Below, piece after piece: positions 44,446 to 56,281 of a DNA stretch of 64,000 bases. Positions within the stretch are counted from its first letter, which is position 1; each line of letters starts with the position of its first letter. The notes beneath the pieces were generated by a model. It searched no databases. It was not told where the DNA came from and saw only the letters and a list, made by a program, of their open reading frames with translations. Position numbers and translations under genes: made by a program. This stretch comes from Periplaneta americana. Taxonomy: Eukaryota > Arthropoda > Insecta > Blattodea > Blattidae. Location of the stretch: NCBI RefSeq assembly GCF_040183065.1, contig NC_091132.1, positions 91,051,106 through 91,115,105 of the forward strand, in the 5' to 3' direction.

Positions 44446-44989
44446 AATTAGTAAATCCATAATAAATCCATAATATTCTTGCTAATTTGACCTGGTTTCT
44501 TTTCGTTATTTCTGGAGCTGCTATACATTTCCATGGTCGTCCTCTCTTTCCAATCGGTGATATATTCTCTTCCATAATTACTTTTACAAAATGCTCAATT
44601 ACGGCCGTTAATTCATTCATATTTATAAAAATAAAAAGGCACATGCAAGATACTCATCTACGACCCTATTCTACACAACAAGAATTGGAGAAGCGGGAGA
44701 GAAATACTGATCAGTGATTGGTCGGGAAGCGCTATACTACAGAACTTACAAGTTCCAGTGGATCATGAGACTTTTGACAAAAACCGCGAAGTTTGTCGCC
44801 CTCTTACACAAGCATCATGTAAAAAAATGAAAAATTATCCTCTAAATCGTGTTCTACGCAGATAACCGCATGGGAATATAACGGTATCTCAATTTTTCAT
44901 TTTTGGAGCATGTGAGTTATGACTCTAACCGACTCATATTGTTATTATGCTTTTCCTATTTTAAATACTAGTTTCGCCGTGCCTGTCGC
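44446..44989. other. No gene recognised
   Basis: A minus frame at 44402-44644 contains GKRGRPWKCI, which looks coding-like, but I cannot assign a family. Confidence 0.3.
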
Positions 44990-45375
44990 TCAAGCACTAG
45001 CGTGTTGATCTTCCATGCAGGCGGCCCGGTTTCGATCATCGGCGAGGTTGAGATGGAATTTGTTGTGGACAAAGCACACGTTGCAGAGAGTGTTTCAAGA
45101 AGTTTTCCCGCTTCCATAAATCATTCCAGAAACACTTTGCAACACCCCCTCGTTTCAACTATCATCTAAAATAGTAAAAATAGGCTAGGGTAAAGTCTGG
45201 GGATAGTACGGATTTCCGATGTCGATATAGGATGGGCTTGGGGCTCTGGGCTACTGGGACTCATCAGGGTACTTGTAAGCGTACGGGACCTTGTTCTAAC
45301 AGGGGCTGAGGCAGGATGGCCCGACTGACATCATCGGATTCACGAATGTCACACGGGCTAGCTATCCCATTGTAT
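44990..45375 (+). mobile_element. SINE-like repeat, family A, copy 3
   Basis: tRNA-like head with a degraded B box GGTTTCGATCATC. Then GATGGAATTTGTTGTGGACA, AATAGTAAAAATAGGCTAGG and GGGCTTGGGGCTCTGGG, in the same order as at 1286-1740. Confidence 0.72.
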
Positions 45376-45881
45376 CCATTTTGATGTTTATACTTTCTGA
45401 GAACAAGTAAAGTACTTAAGTTTTAATTTTAACCCTCGATTTCTAAAAATTTTCAGATTTTTGAAGGAAAAATATGATATTTTTATTTTTACAATTTTAT
45501 GTTCGATTTTTCCTTTTGAAAATGAGATACCATATATATATCCATGTTAGTTTTTCGTTTTTCTAAGGAGTGGGCTTAGTATAAGTAGGACAGACTCTGC
45601 TAATTTCGTGATATTAAGGTTTTGGAGCAAAAATAAGGCTCAATTAAAAACTATATATATATATATTTTTTTTTTTTAATGTACGTACATTATTAGATTT
45701 CAGGCATTTGCATGTTAGCATTTTTACCTCAAGTAAATTTATACAATATTTACAAATATGCAATACACAAAAAAATAATATTCTAGAACGGTTGGTATAG
45801 TTTCGTGATACAACAGGGATATTTTAGTGGTAGTTCTTAAATTCAAATTATTTGGACATATTCAGTCATATTTTCTATTTC

Positions 45882-46235
45882 TCAGTCAGATTCATACCTA
45901 CAATTCAAACAATTAAAGCTCTTTCGGTATTTTGAAAGATCTTGACATATCTATTTTCATGAAACCACTGATCATGACTTATGCACTGAATCCATCTTTC
46001 GCCATGCTTAACATCCTCGAAAGTTCCTGAGCAAGACCCGCACAAATCATTAGGATTATCATTCGGATTTTCCATAAGTACAGTATAGATCTTCTTTGAC
46101 TACTGAGGATAATGCTGTTTCGTTGTCTACCTCTCTTAACTTAGTTGAAAGGCTGGAAATGCCATTCTCATTGACTGCTGCTTTTGTCTCTTCTAGTGCT
46201 CGTCGAACTTGCAAGAAAAAGACGATCTTCCTCTG
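45882..46235 (-). pseudogene. PHD-finger-like C-terminal fragment
   Basis: On the minus strand, NDLCGSCSGTFEDVKHGERW is followed by IQC-SHDQWFHE and, after a frame change, by FNCLNCRYESD and stop (45882-45884). The spacing CxxC...WIQC...WFHE...CxxC fits a PHD zinc finger of the kind at the C-terminus of transposon proteins and their host derivatives. One expected Cys is replaced (ISHDQ for ICCxx). Upstream (46090-46235) a coding-like stretch reads RRALEETKAAVNENGISSLS in a different frame. It is broken and 5'-incomplete. I cannot say which element or gene it came from. Confidence 0.55.
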
Positions 46236-47878
46236 CGGAATTTTTCATTTGTCTCTTTAATATGTATAATTTATAATACAAAGTATGTAATGTAATCTTT
46301 CAGTGATTATATGTATGTATATTTTTCTTTCTTTGTCTGTGAACTATAATAAATATATCATAACATAATTTATAATGCATTTTGTCGCACATTTGATTAT
46401 CTGCTATCTGCAGTATTCATCACATGCACGATATATCAGAGATGCTATGAATACACACACACACACACACACACAAATATTTTACGTTCCATGTATTTGA
46501 TATTTCTTCCACTAGAGAGTGTTGTTATAGCATAGAAAAAATGTAAGGAGAAATAAAATGGAATGAGAGAAACGATAAGAAAATAAACTCCCATGATAAG
46601 GTTCTGTTACATAACCAATACATTGATAATTTATATTTTTCACCAAGAACTATATAATGCCAGTACATACCATTTGAAAACAATTTGGGCCAAAAAACTG
46701 CTCTTTTAACAAAGGAAATCGAATGGTATATTCACTCGCCAATTCAAAGCTAAAGAACTCACAACTCATCAAGTAATTAAAAAAAAATCCACTCACGTCA
46801 ATGCAAGAGCGCAGTGAACAAAATCTATGTTATAGTACATCTTTTGCCATTTATAGGCCTACTATACCATCAGAATTACATTTGTCCCTTGTATAATTTT
46901 GTGATAAATTTAAATAGAAATATCACGAAATTAGCCGTGTTTCGAAATTATCTGTGTCACGAAATTAGTCGAGTTTGCTCTATATATGTATGTCTTATTT
47001 TAACGCCAATTTTCCGCCAGTTTACTTTTTTCACACAGAAGGAACCTTTTCTCATCATCTATTTAATCCAGAAAGCTGAAATATTCAGAAATTGCTTATT
47101 TGAATATTTTACATGTACTAAAACAATATTTTTGAAATTTGTTAAATTTTGGAGATGTACTGACAATCGTCGATATAAGATACACGAACGGGGGAAAAAT
47201 TATTTCTCAGTAATAAAATTAATGAAAGAACTACTGCCTCAGCATAAAGCCAAGTAATGTAAATGAACTGTAAAAAATGAGTTGTCTAGTTTAAACCATT
47301 TTTGAGGAAAACTTCCTTATGTTAGACATAATTTAACATTGTCAAGATATGCAATTCCGTATCCTCTTAACTATACTACTAAAGCTGAAATGATTCTCCA
47401 CCTCTTACCACTGACATTTAATTCAGAATTGCATCACGGAGTAAGGTACATCTAGGTACATTTTTACACACGTCAGTCGACAATGAGAATCCAGGTCTAT
47501 TCAGGCAACCAGATACGCCTCCGGAGCAGCTTTCTCCTCACATTGCAGACGGTGATAGACTGATAAGCAGATTTAGGGGCCGGGAAGAGTTAACTATCAG
47601 TGTACTTACGCACGCACTATATCTGCCTTTAAACGCACTATGAGAACAAACTTTGAACGTAAATAGACAAGTGCTTCGATACTACAGTCTGGAAACTACG
47701 AAAACTGAAGCATATTGTGCGTACTTACAGGTTCAATCTGCGTTGTCCATGTGAGCGTTACAGTGAAAAATGATGAACATACGAAAATTAATTGTTGGGA
47801 CATTAGCAATTTAACAATATCAGTGGAAGACGCCTCTCTGCTCTCCGAAGTATTAATTGAATAGATTATTATTGAATG
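46236..47878. other. No gene recognised
   Basis: AT-rich, with a (CA)n run at 46455-46475. The 147-aa frame at 46814-47257 is AT-driven and shows no motif I recognise. Confidence 0.4.
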
Positions 47879-48174
47879 GTCACATGTCCACTTTTTTGGC
47901 AAACTGAGTTATAACCACCATGATATTCTTCTTAGTGTGACGCACAGTTTGCTGAAGAAAAGGCACAAGTATGTGCACTTTATCAAATGTTACAGTGTAA
48001 AGAAGTTTCCGTTTAGTATTGAAACGGCACGTGTTCAGAACATGTGGCCTATCAATAACAATTATCTTCTTTTCCTATCATTCTTTGGATGATGTAAAAC
48101 ATAAAATCTCATGATTCCATTCTTTGTTTGGAACAGTTACAAAATAGCGAGTAGTTGAAACATTAGGAAAAGTA

Positions 48175-48490
48175 GTGCCTAAAGATCACAAAATATATTT
48201 TCAAATTTCACAGTATTCAGTGATGGTTTTTCATACTAAGTCCCCAGGTAGGCCTACAATGGTTGCATATGAATATACTGATCGAGCAATGACACACACA
48301 TTCAAGTTACTGCATAGAACTAATGCGATGCATCCAAATAACTTGAAACTACTTGAAAGTAAATCATATTATGGAGAAGTTCCAAAAAAATAGAAGAAAG
48401 TTGACGATGTCAGGAAACTTATGCGGTATGTACTTCCTGAATATCTTCAATTTTATGAAGAAATTCTCCAGTGGTCAATAGAAGAAAAAA
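48175..48490 (+). pseudogene. Coding-like fragment in TIR element
   Basis: The frame reads SPGRPTMVAYEYTDRAMTHT, then a stop at 48391. It resumes in the same frame as KKVDDVRKLMRYVLPEYLQF and YEEILQW. This style (RKLM.Y.P.....FY..I.QW) looks like the C-terminus of a transposon-encoded protein. I do not recognise the family. It lies centrally in the TIR element and is presumably its decayed gene. Confidence 0.4.
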
Positions 48491-48492
48491 AC

Positions 48493-48621
48493 TGTTTAGT
48501 CACACGCTGAAAAGTGTTAACTTTCAGTTCAGGAGACTCTGATGAAGGCGCAACATCGCAACGAAACGGGCCGTCTGTCCTTTTTTAAAAATTGCAACAC
48601 TTCTTAACGTGTGACTAAACA
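48493..48621. repeat. 129-bp hairpin with 14-bp perfect TIR
   Basis: TGTTTAGTCACACG (48493-48506) and its exact complement (48608-48621). The arms extend inward as AAGTGTTAA...TTGCAACACTT. Could be a miniature inverted-repeat insertion. Confidence 0.7.
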
Positions 48622-49807
48622 ATTCTATGTTTTTAACAAACAAAGTGTTAACGTGAACTAGAATCAAAGAAGAAACAATGAAGGTGACTGAAAACTTCAG
48701 AGAAAGTGTTTAATGACGAAACTTAAAAGGTTTTATGCTTTTAAATTGCTTGATTTCAGAAATAAGAGATATTGCCTTGTCAAAATAATGTTCTTAACAG
48801 TTAAATTCATAAGTATTTTTAGTCAGTAATAGTTAAAACACATGTAAGGACATAAAAAATACTTTCATTGTTCTTCACTTACTGTTTATTATTAAAAGGG
48901 CTCAAGTCCATCGTAAATATAATTTTTTTACAATTAAATTTTAGTGATGTTACCATTAATTTATGCATGTAAATGTAACTTTACACTTTTGTCGTCGAAT
49001 AAAAAATATTTGATTACACTAAAAATACTTCTCCTGTAAAATTGACAAAAGTGGACATGTGACCTTTCAAAAACAATCGGTTCAATTATTTTCGTGTTGA
49101 TATTATAATGTTCAGGATAATATAACGCCGCGTTTAATCATCAGCTCCATTTTGTTATTATTGGACTTGGGGGGAAAGGAAAACTCCAGGTGCCTAGTTC
49201 CTGAACTTTATCTCGAAGGGGCTTTTCGAAAATTTTTTTATGTTGCCTATGAATTTATCAACATCGCTATAACACGCACGAATATTTTCAGCTACTCTAT
49301 GTAGCCCGTTCCAAAGGCAGGTTGCCACGAATCATGTTTCTGTAAAGGATTTGTAGCTTTTCGGCGCGTCACAATAAATGGAGCCGCGTCGGTTACGAAT
49401 AGTAACACATCATCATATTATATACCTTTGGGCCATACAAGAGGCATATCGTATGGTTCACCTTTGGCAGCATTTCAGTTGTTAATAAACATTTCTGCCC
49501 TGCATTGCTTGGTAACAAAATACCCACAACCACATTACTCATTCTCTTGCCAGTAGCATCAGACGTTTCATCAATTGAGACTCACATTTTATTATCTAGA
49601 ATATGCTTTCTAATGTTATTAATCCTCTCTTCATAACAAATAGGTAAATCAGCTTTGCGTAACGTGGTCTCACTCGGGATGTCCTGGTTTGTGTATTGTT
49701 TTACTAACCCGCTAAAATCGGAGTTATTTAGTTTAGTAAGAGGAATATTGATACTTACCATCATGTTACATAAATCTCTGCAAGTTTTTTTATTTTTCGT
49801 CTAAATA

Positions 49808-51137
49808 CGAGGCGCATCCAGAAAGTAAGTTTCCCGAGTTTTTCCCCTTGAAAGTAAACGTAATTAGCCATGTCAATTGCGCATGCGTAACAGATCTATG
49901 ACGTATCAATCATATGCCAGCCGGACAGGTCCCGCCTGGTGCCAGTAGCGTGGCAGCAGTGGTCCGAAATGGAAGCTCTTATTCCTTCTCCCGCCGCCTG
50001 CGAGGTTCGGTCGGTGATAAAATTCTTTAATGCACAAAGCATTGCGCCAATTGAAATTCATCGGCAGCTCTGTCAGGTCTATGGGCCGAACATCATGAGT
50101 AAGCAGATGGTGCGTCGCTGGTGTAGGCAGTTTTCCGAAGGTCGTCAAAGTGTCCATGATGAAGAGCGCAGTGGGCGACCGTCCCTCATCAATGATGATC
50201 GTGTTGAGCTGGTGCTGCAGTGCATCATGGGAGAACCGTCGCTTCACGATTACGGAGCTGAGCAGCCATGTTCCGCAGATACCGCGATCCTTGTTGAATG
50301 AGATTTTCACTAAGCATGTGCTGTTCAAAAAAGTGTGTGAAAGGTGGGTGCCGAAAAATCTGACACCCGAACACAAAATGCAACGTTTAGGAGCAGCACT
50401 GACATTTCTGCAACGGTATCACGATGACGGCGACGAGTTCCTCGAGAGGGTCGTCACGGGCGATGAGACTTGGATTTCGCACTTCACCTCGGAAACCAAG
50501 CAGCAGTCAATGCATTGGCGGCATAGTGGATCTCCGGTCAGGACGAAATTCAAACAGACGTTGTCGGTACGGAAAGTGATGTGCACGGTGTTCTGGGACA
50601 GGAAGGGCATTCTGCTCATTGACTTCCTTCCAACAGGAAACAGTGAATGCTGACCGTTACTGTGAAACACTGTGAAAATTGCGACGTGCCATTCAAAACA
50701 AGAGGCGTGGAATGCTTACTGCAGATGTTGTGCTCCTCCATGACAATGCTCGTCCACATACGGCTCGGCGCACAGAAGCTGTTTTGACGGAATTTGGCTG
50801 GGAGTTGTTTGATCAGCCACCCTACAGTCCTGATCTTACTCCCAGCGATTTTCGCATTTTCTTGTACCTCAAGAAATTCCTGTCCTCCGGTGAGCGTTTT
50901 GGCAACGACGAAGAGCTGAAGACGTCTGTCACACGCTGGTTCCATTCACAGGCGGCAGAGTTCTACTACAGAGGGATACAAAAGTTGATCCCACGATACG
51001 ACAAGTGTCTCAATTCTGATAGTGGCTATGTTGAAAAATAGCTGAAACATTGCTGTAGCTGTTGCCAATAAATGTTTTCCTGAAAGTGTTTGTTCTTTTT
51101 TTTTTAATAGGGAAACTTACTTTCTGGATGCGCCTCG
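49808..51137 (+). mobile_element. Mariner element (1330 bp), TA-flanked
   Basis: Perfect 28-bp terminal inverted repeats start CGAGGCGCATCCAGAAAGTA. TA flanks at 49806-49807 and 51138-51139. One transposase pseudogene fills the interior. Size and termini are standard for a full-length mariner. Confidence 0.97.
49969..51041 (+). pseudogene. Mariner transposase (D,D34D), frameshifted
   Basis: The N-terminal paired-like HTH region (SVIKFFNAQSIAPIEIHRQL, MVRRWCRQFSEG, RSGRPS) occupies 49969 to about 50240. After a frameshift, VTGDETWISHF gives the first Asp. After a second frameshift near 50640 and an in-frame TGA near 50672, LLHDNARPHTAR gives the second Asp and YSPDLTPSDF the third, 34 residues later, as in mariner. 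The length of about 345 codons fits the family. It would catalyse cut-and-paste at TA; the two shifts and the stop inactivate it. Confidence 0.94.
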
Positions 51138-51371
51138 TAACATGGCCAACTCGTAGACTTTGTAGAAAGCTCGTCAATTGATTTTTGTTCGACAGATTTC
51201 CTGTGCAACGTTCTGTTGCTATGTTTTTCTATATCTTGTGTTGTTTTAATTTTCAGTTCAATCTTACATAGTCTACAAACAATTTTTCCGTCATTTGTAT
51301 AAAGAATCTCACTTCCATATTTTCTCCAAGGCAGATTTAACTTCTTCACCAGTAGAATATTTTACCTTCGT

Positions 51372-51739
51372 CATTCTGTTGTCAGTTCAATAATTTAGAC
51401 GATTTCATCGATATGCAATTATTTATGGTCAAAGAGGTATCAGTATATGAACCAATTTGTGAATCTAGGTTTGTTACTTTTCGTCATTATTGTTAATAAC
51501 AATATTTTTATAACTATTAATTTACGCTTAAGTAAGTATAAATATACACAATTGAATGCAGTGTTATTTAGTACATACAGAGAGTCTACAACGAGACTAC
51601 AATATTTTAAACAAATACAGTGGAAAGGAAAATGAGTATACTATAACTACTATACATGAAAATCATAATGTAACTCTCCAAGTTTTTAGTGTTACATAAT
51701 AATTCAGTTCAGTGTACTTGCACGTGAGCGTCTCGGGTG
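51372..51739. other. No gene recognised
   Basis: AT-rich interval between two transposon remnants. Confidence 0.35.
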
Positions 51740-52390
51740 GCGCGAAGAATGTCGAATCTATAGTCGATTTCACGCCTTGTGCTGTTCAGCATGTTTTCTG
51801 TAACAGAGTTTACGGCATATCTTATGCGACGTTTTAAGGCCATTACGTCATTAACTCTTGTAGTGTATACTCTGTCTTTGACCTACCCCAGAAGAAAAAT
51901 CTGTTGGGGTAATGTCGGGGGGACGCGGAGGCCAATCCAACGATTGGGGAATGTGTCATTTAAAAACTGATATCAAGTTTCCAATGGGATGGGGCACTAT
52001 CCTGCTGAAAGATTATTGCTGGCTGCATGGCACTATCTTTGGCACGGAAAAATTCTCCTCCAACATGTCCAAGTAACTGTTAGCAGTGGCAGTATCCTCT
52101 TCAAAGAACAACTGTTCAATAATTTTGCAGAAGCTCATTGTCTTATTTACTTCTGTGGACTCCTTTCGAATGACCTCCGCACATTTTCTACAATCTCTTC
52201 CAGGATGCTGAGTTCATCACCACCGTGTCATTTCAAAACACTGCCTGTCACCAAAAAATGATCACGCCACTTCTTTATAGTTTGAATTTGGGAGAACGTT
52301 ATTTTAAACACGACAAACATTTCTGCGTTTTGTTTTTGTATACTACCGCCCAGTCTGTGCACGCTCGTTTGAAATCTCCATTTTAGAAAC
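51740..52390 (-). pseudogene. Tc1/mariner-superfamily transposase remnant
   Basis: On the minus strand from 52390: FSQIQTIKKWRDHFLVTGSV, then ENVRRSFERSPQK-SIRQ (HTH linker). After a large gap come PRPPDITPTDFFFWGRSK (third catalytic Asp), ALKRRIRYAVNSVTENML and DYRFDILRATRDAHVQVH. This matches the DUF4817/Tc3-like transposases common in insects. Most of the catalytic core between the HTH and the third Asp is missing or in broken frames. No terminal repeats were identified. Confidence 0.78.
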
Positions 52391-53219
52391 AATCTATTGT
52401 TGCAGCGCCAATACGTCTATTGTGAGTTTCTGCTTCTGTTCCTTCTGGAATCACAGTTGTACAATCTGAAATGTAAAAGTTATATACTTTCAAAATGTTG
52501 GAGTCTCAGTGTGGACACGTTATGTATTCTTTTGCATGAAGCAGAAATATGAATATCTAACAAAACAGCAAACCAGAAGGACTGAAAATTTTTAAATGAA
52601 TTTTCTCACGCCAGTGCAGTGGCATATTTAATATGAAACGAACTAAATATCACAACTATGGTATAAATAATGTAAAACAACAAAACTGTTTTGAAGTGAA
52701 CATAAATGGAGAAATCCTACAGATCACATCCAAAATTAGCTGTTTCATTGAACCAGAAATATGTAGTACTCTATGGGACGCCAATAAAAGCGTTGAAATA
52801 ACCAGTGAATGACTGCGAACGGAAAAGATGTGTGATGTAACCCAGATGGTATTTTGTGGTGACTATTTATTTTACATAAAGTCTGATGCAACTTAATTAA
52901 GCGGTCAACATCTGATAATAAGCTTCTCTTTTGATAAAACATGCTATATGATGGTTATCCATTACTATTGACTTCTGGCTTTGAGAGTATGTTTTGGAAC
53001 ACCCAGGCCTCCCAGACATTAGTGGAATATTCAAAGATTTAGAATTATTGCTGTTGCTGAAATTACTAAATGCAACATGATCTCTCTTTCCATTTGCGAA
53101 AACGTTTTACCATATTAACAATGAATTGTGAGCCATACTTTATATGTTCACTTTTTCTGAACTTGTCTTTCTATGAAGTTCGCATTGTCACACATATATA
53201 ATACTACAAAATAAGTAAG
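52391..53219. other. No gene recognised
   Basis: AT-rich interval without repeats or coding similarity that I can see. Confidence 0.4.
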
Positions 53220-53412
53220 TTGAACTTATTTTGATTACCAAGGACGATTACCAATATAATGTATCATGACATTGCAATACTAAATCTAAAATGTTTTCGT
53301 TTATCAAGTTTGCTTACATCAGGTCTCATGACGCTGCAAAATTTGAGCGATATTTATTTCGTTTAATATGTGTTGTTAAACCGGGTCTCATAAAACTTCA
53401 ATGTTGAGATCA
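53220..53412. repeat. 62-bp minisatellite, decayed left block
   Basis: Diverged units with ATTTCGTTTA-T, TTACATCAGGTCTCATGAC and GCTGCAAAATTTGAG words, related to the block at 55204-56500. Confidence 0.65.
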
Positions 53413-53892
53413 AAATTGAGGAGCGTTTTTTCAAAATGTAGATAGATGTTACCAACACAGTTTTTCAGTATTTATGTTTTTTTTCTTTACACCTAGAATT
53501 ATTATTTTTTTCGTACTTTTCACACACAGAAACATTAGTCATATTGAAGGCTAATTTAGGGATGCTATCAAAATAAAAATTATATTTTAATATTTCACTA
53601 TATTTAATTGTGAATTCTCTAAGTTTTCTCAAAACTCGACAAATGCTCACTATGAGACCAAGTTCTTGTACTAATTTTATTATTTTTATTATTGTTTTAC
53701 TACTTTTAACGCTGAAATGGCTTTAATGAACAAGTAAATAATGTACAATAATTTTACATAGCATAATAATCAACAATAAATAATTAAATATATGTATTCT
53801 GAATTATTAATTAAATAACATAATTATTATTTAGAGTTATTAAGTTCACATGTATAGTTTTATGTGATGAAGGATGGGTGGAGATTTTGTAT

Positions 53893-54063
53893 ATATGATA
53901 TGATATGATATGATATGATATGATATGATATGATATGATATGATATGATATGATATGATATGATATGATATGATATGATATGATATTAATGATATGATAT
54001 GATATGATATGATATGATATGATATGATATGATATGATATGATATGATATGATATGATATGAT
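53893..54063. repeat. (TGATA)n pentanucleotide repeat
   Basis: About 33 copies with one ATTAATGA interruption near 53985. Confidence 0.97.
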
Positions 54064-54101
54064 GTAATGTAATGTAGTATAATGTAATATAATTTGTAGT
54101 T

Positions 54102-54553
54102 TTAACTAAATAAACATGTAATTAAACTGAAATTAAAACTACTGCAGGATACCTTGATAAGATTCATTTGCACCCGCTGATACTTCAAAATATTTAAGGA
54201 GATTGGAGACATCTCCTTTCTTTCTCTTACCATGTTCTTCTTCGGCATCACTAGAGATTCTTTCACGATTTTGTAGTTATCTTGTTTCTTCTTCAGCACT
54301 TCTATCTCTATCCTGTCGCCAAAGTATGTACTGCTTATTGATACAGTGACTGTCTCTGAGATTTTTTGTAATATATGACACGTTGGTTAGTCATTTTGAA
54401 TGGGAGCTTAGAGCGAATAACCATATGTGATCTGGACTTTAAATCTCTCACTTGCCAGCCTACATTAAGTATTTTCACATCTCTACGTTTTGGCGATGAA
54501 ATGTTCATATAATATAGAATAAATTTATTTTGATCAATTTGGTTAAGAGCCAT
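54102..54553 (-). pseudogene. Possible degraded ORF in inserted DNA element
   Basis: Two adjacent minus frames are interrupted by stops. 54335-54553 contains PKRRDVKILNVGWQVRDLKS; 54102-54299 contains MLKKKQDNYKIVKESLVMPK. Their composition is coding-like (Lys/Arg/Ile mixtures, few stops) and both lie inside the TIR element, so they may be pieces of its gene. I recognise no family and no catalytic motif. Confidence 0.3.
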
Positions 54554-54880
54554 TACTGTGTGATTAAATTACTGATATCTTCATAGGTTAAATCTACAGC
54601 TTTATACTCCTTCTTTCCTTTAGCATTTTTATTTACCTTTTCTATCTTGAAATCCGTGTGAGCAAACAATTTGAAGCTCTTAATTGTTCATTCTAAACTC
54701 TTTCCTTTGCTTCTTTGACTTCAATCTACATTTTCGGCCACTATACAGTTCTGTGATTTGTAATATCATCTTCTGATCCAGACATTTAGTATAATACGAT
54801 GTTACACCTCTTTAAAACCATTTAAAGTAAGCTACAATCAGTAAACGAAATTAATTTTGATTGCTCCTGGTACAACAATG

Positions 54881-54884
<4 letters not shown>

Positions 54885-54929
<45 letters not shown>
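54885..54929. repeat. (TA)n microsatellite
   Basis: About 22 TA units. Confidence 0.96.
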
Positions 54930-54930
<1 letters not shown>

Positions 54931-55203
54931 TATCCCAGACAGCGCACGTGTTCCTGGAAAGCGCTTGCGCAGTATAACGTCTAGGTCTATTCACGCTGCA
55001 TTTATCGAGTATGCTTTATTTAAATTAAATCATTTATCGAGTTTTGAAAAAACCTATCAAGTTTAACATCCTCTACACATTGCATGTGCCGCATTATGAA
55101 AAATCTGGCTTCACAGTTGGATGCAGAGTAACGAAATTGTAGTGACATGATGTATAACTCAATTTCGTAAAATTTTGCTTCTGTCGAGTTTTGAAAAACG
55201 CTC

Positions 55204-55922
55204 CTCAAATAATTTCGTTTTATCACATGTGGTTACATTAACTCTCGTGACACTGCAGTCCTTGAGACAAAATTATTTCGTTTGTCACATTTAGTTACAT
55301 TAGGTCTCGTGACATTGCAGTATTTGAGACCGAATTATTTCGTTTGTCACGTGTGGTTACATCAGGTCTCGTTGCACTGCAGTATTTGAGACAAAATTAT
55401 TTCGTTTGTCACATGTAGTTATATCAGGTCTCGTGACACTGCAGTATTGGGGACAGAATTATTTCGTTTATCACGTATGGTTACATCAGGTCTCGTGGCA
55501 CTGCAGTATTTGAAACCGAATTATTTCGTTTATCATGTGTGGTTACATCAGGTGTCGTGACACTGCAGTATTTGGGACTAAATTATTTCGTTTATCTTAT
55601 GTGGTTTCATCTTGATGTGACTCTGAAATATTTGATATCAAATTATTTATTTTATCACTTGTGATTACACGAAGTCCAGTGACATTGAAATATTTTAGTT
55701 GCAATTATTTCATTTTTTACTTGTAGGTACGACGGATCTCTTGATACTGCACTATTTGAGATGAAAAGTTTCCTTTATCACGTCTGGTTATGTCAATTAT
55801 CGCGACATTGAAATACCTTACTGTACATTAGTTGAAATAGTTTCTCTTTCCCTCTACGTCAAATCTCGTAACACTGCAAATTTTGAGTTTAAACTTTTTT
55901 GTTTATAATATGTGGTTACATT
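55204..55922. repeat. 62-bp minisatellite, main block
   Basis: About eleven units with a 62-bp period of the form AATTATTTCGTTT-TCAC, TGTGGTTACATCAGGTCTCG, TGACACTGCAGTATTTGAGA. The first six are well conserved; later units decay. The array resumes after a LINE insertion. Confidence 0.93.
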
Positions 55923-56281
55923 TAAGAGGGATGAAGAGAATGGAGAACGTTACACAACACAAAACTGCACGTATTGTATTCTTCACCTAACTTAATAAGG
56001 AACACTAAATCCAGGTGTTTGAGATGAGCACGCCATGTAGCACGTATGGACGAATCTAAAAATGCATATAAAGTGCTAGTTGGGAGGCCGGAGGGAAAAA
56101 GGACTTTGGGGAGGACGAGACGTAAATGGGAGAATAATATTAAATTGGATTTGAGGGAGGTGGGATATGATGGTAGGAACCTGATTAATTTTGCTCAGAA
56201 TAGGGACCAATGGCGTGCTTATGTGAGGGCGACAATGAACCTCCGTGTTGCTTAAAGACCATTTGTAAGTAAGTAAGTAAA
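55923..56281 (+). mobile_element. LINE 3' fragment with 13-bp target duplication
   Basis: Same family as 41570-42398. It covers the last 115 or so codons (YRVL/YKVLVGRPEGKRTLGR, REVGYDGRNLINFAQNRDQW) with frame breaks at its start, and ends in TAAG repeats. Flanks are ATGTGGTTACATT (55910-55922) and ATGTGGCTACATT (56282-56294). Confidence 0.9.

Larger units (their letters stand above)
47879..49064. mobile_element. Unidentified TIR element (1186 bp)
   Basis: Ends are perfect 18-bp inverted repeats GGTCACATGTCCACTTTT (47879-47896) and its complement (49047-49064). The interior has a coding-like plus-strand stretch (48175-48490) and a small hairpin (48493-48621). I see no clear target duplication and cannot name the superfamily. 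Confidence 0.6.
49140..51350 (-). pseudogene. CGGBP1-like / hAT-derived gene, split by mariner
   Basis: Minus strand. 51138-51349 encodes a BED-like C2H2 finger: IVCRLCKIEL then EKHSNRTLHRKS. The mariner copy 49808-51137 interrupts it. Resuming at 49807 it reads DLCNMMVSINIPLTKLNN, then TLRKADLPICYEERI and, past an in-frame TGA for an expected Trp, VSIDETSDATGKRMSNVVVG. Further pieces down to about 49150 (LHRVAENIRACYSDV, KKFSKSPFEIKFR) are in shifted frames. The order is that of CGG-triplet-repeat-binding-protein-1-like proteins, which derive from hAT transposases. DETSD is the conserved first-Asp motif. Stops and shifts precede or accompany the mariner insertion, so it is a pseudogene. Confidence 0.8.
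53413..55203. mobile_element. DNA element inserted in minisatellite (~1.8 kb)
   Basis: Ends are inverted: GAGGAGCGTTTTTTCAAAA at the left and the complement of GAGGAGCGTTTTTCAAAAC at the right. The CTCGAGTTTTGAAAA-type motif is repeated subterminally (53620-53640, 55036-55052, 55185-55200). The flanks are broken minisatellite units. The interior is AT-rich with two satellite-like tracts and possible coding remnants. Superfamily unknown. Confidence 0.6.

Noticed and set aside
46814..47257. 147-aa ORF
   Set aside because: AT-driven composition with many Ile/Phe/Tyr and no recognisable domain.
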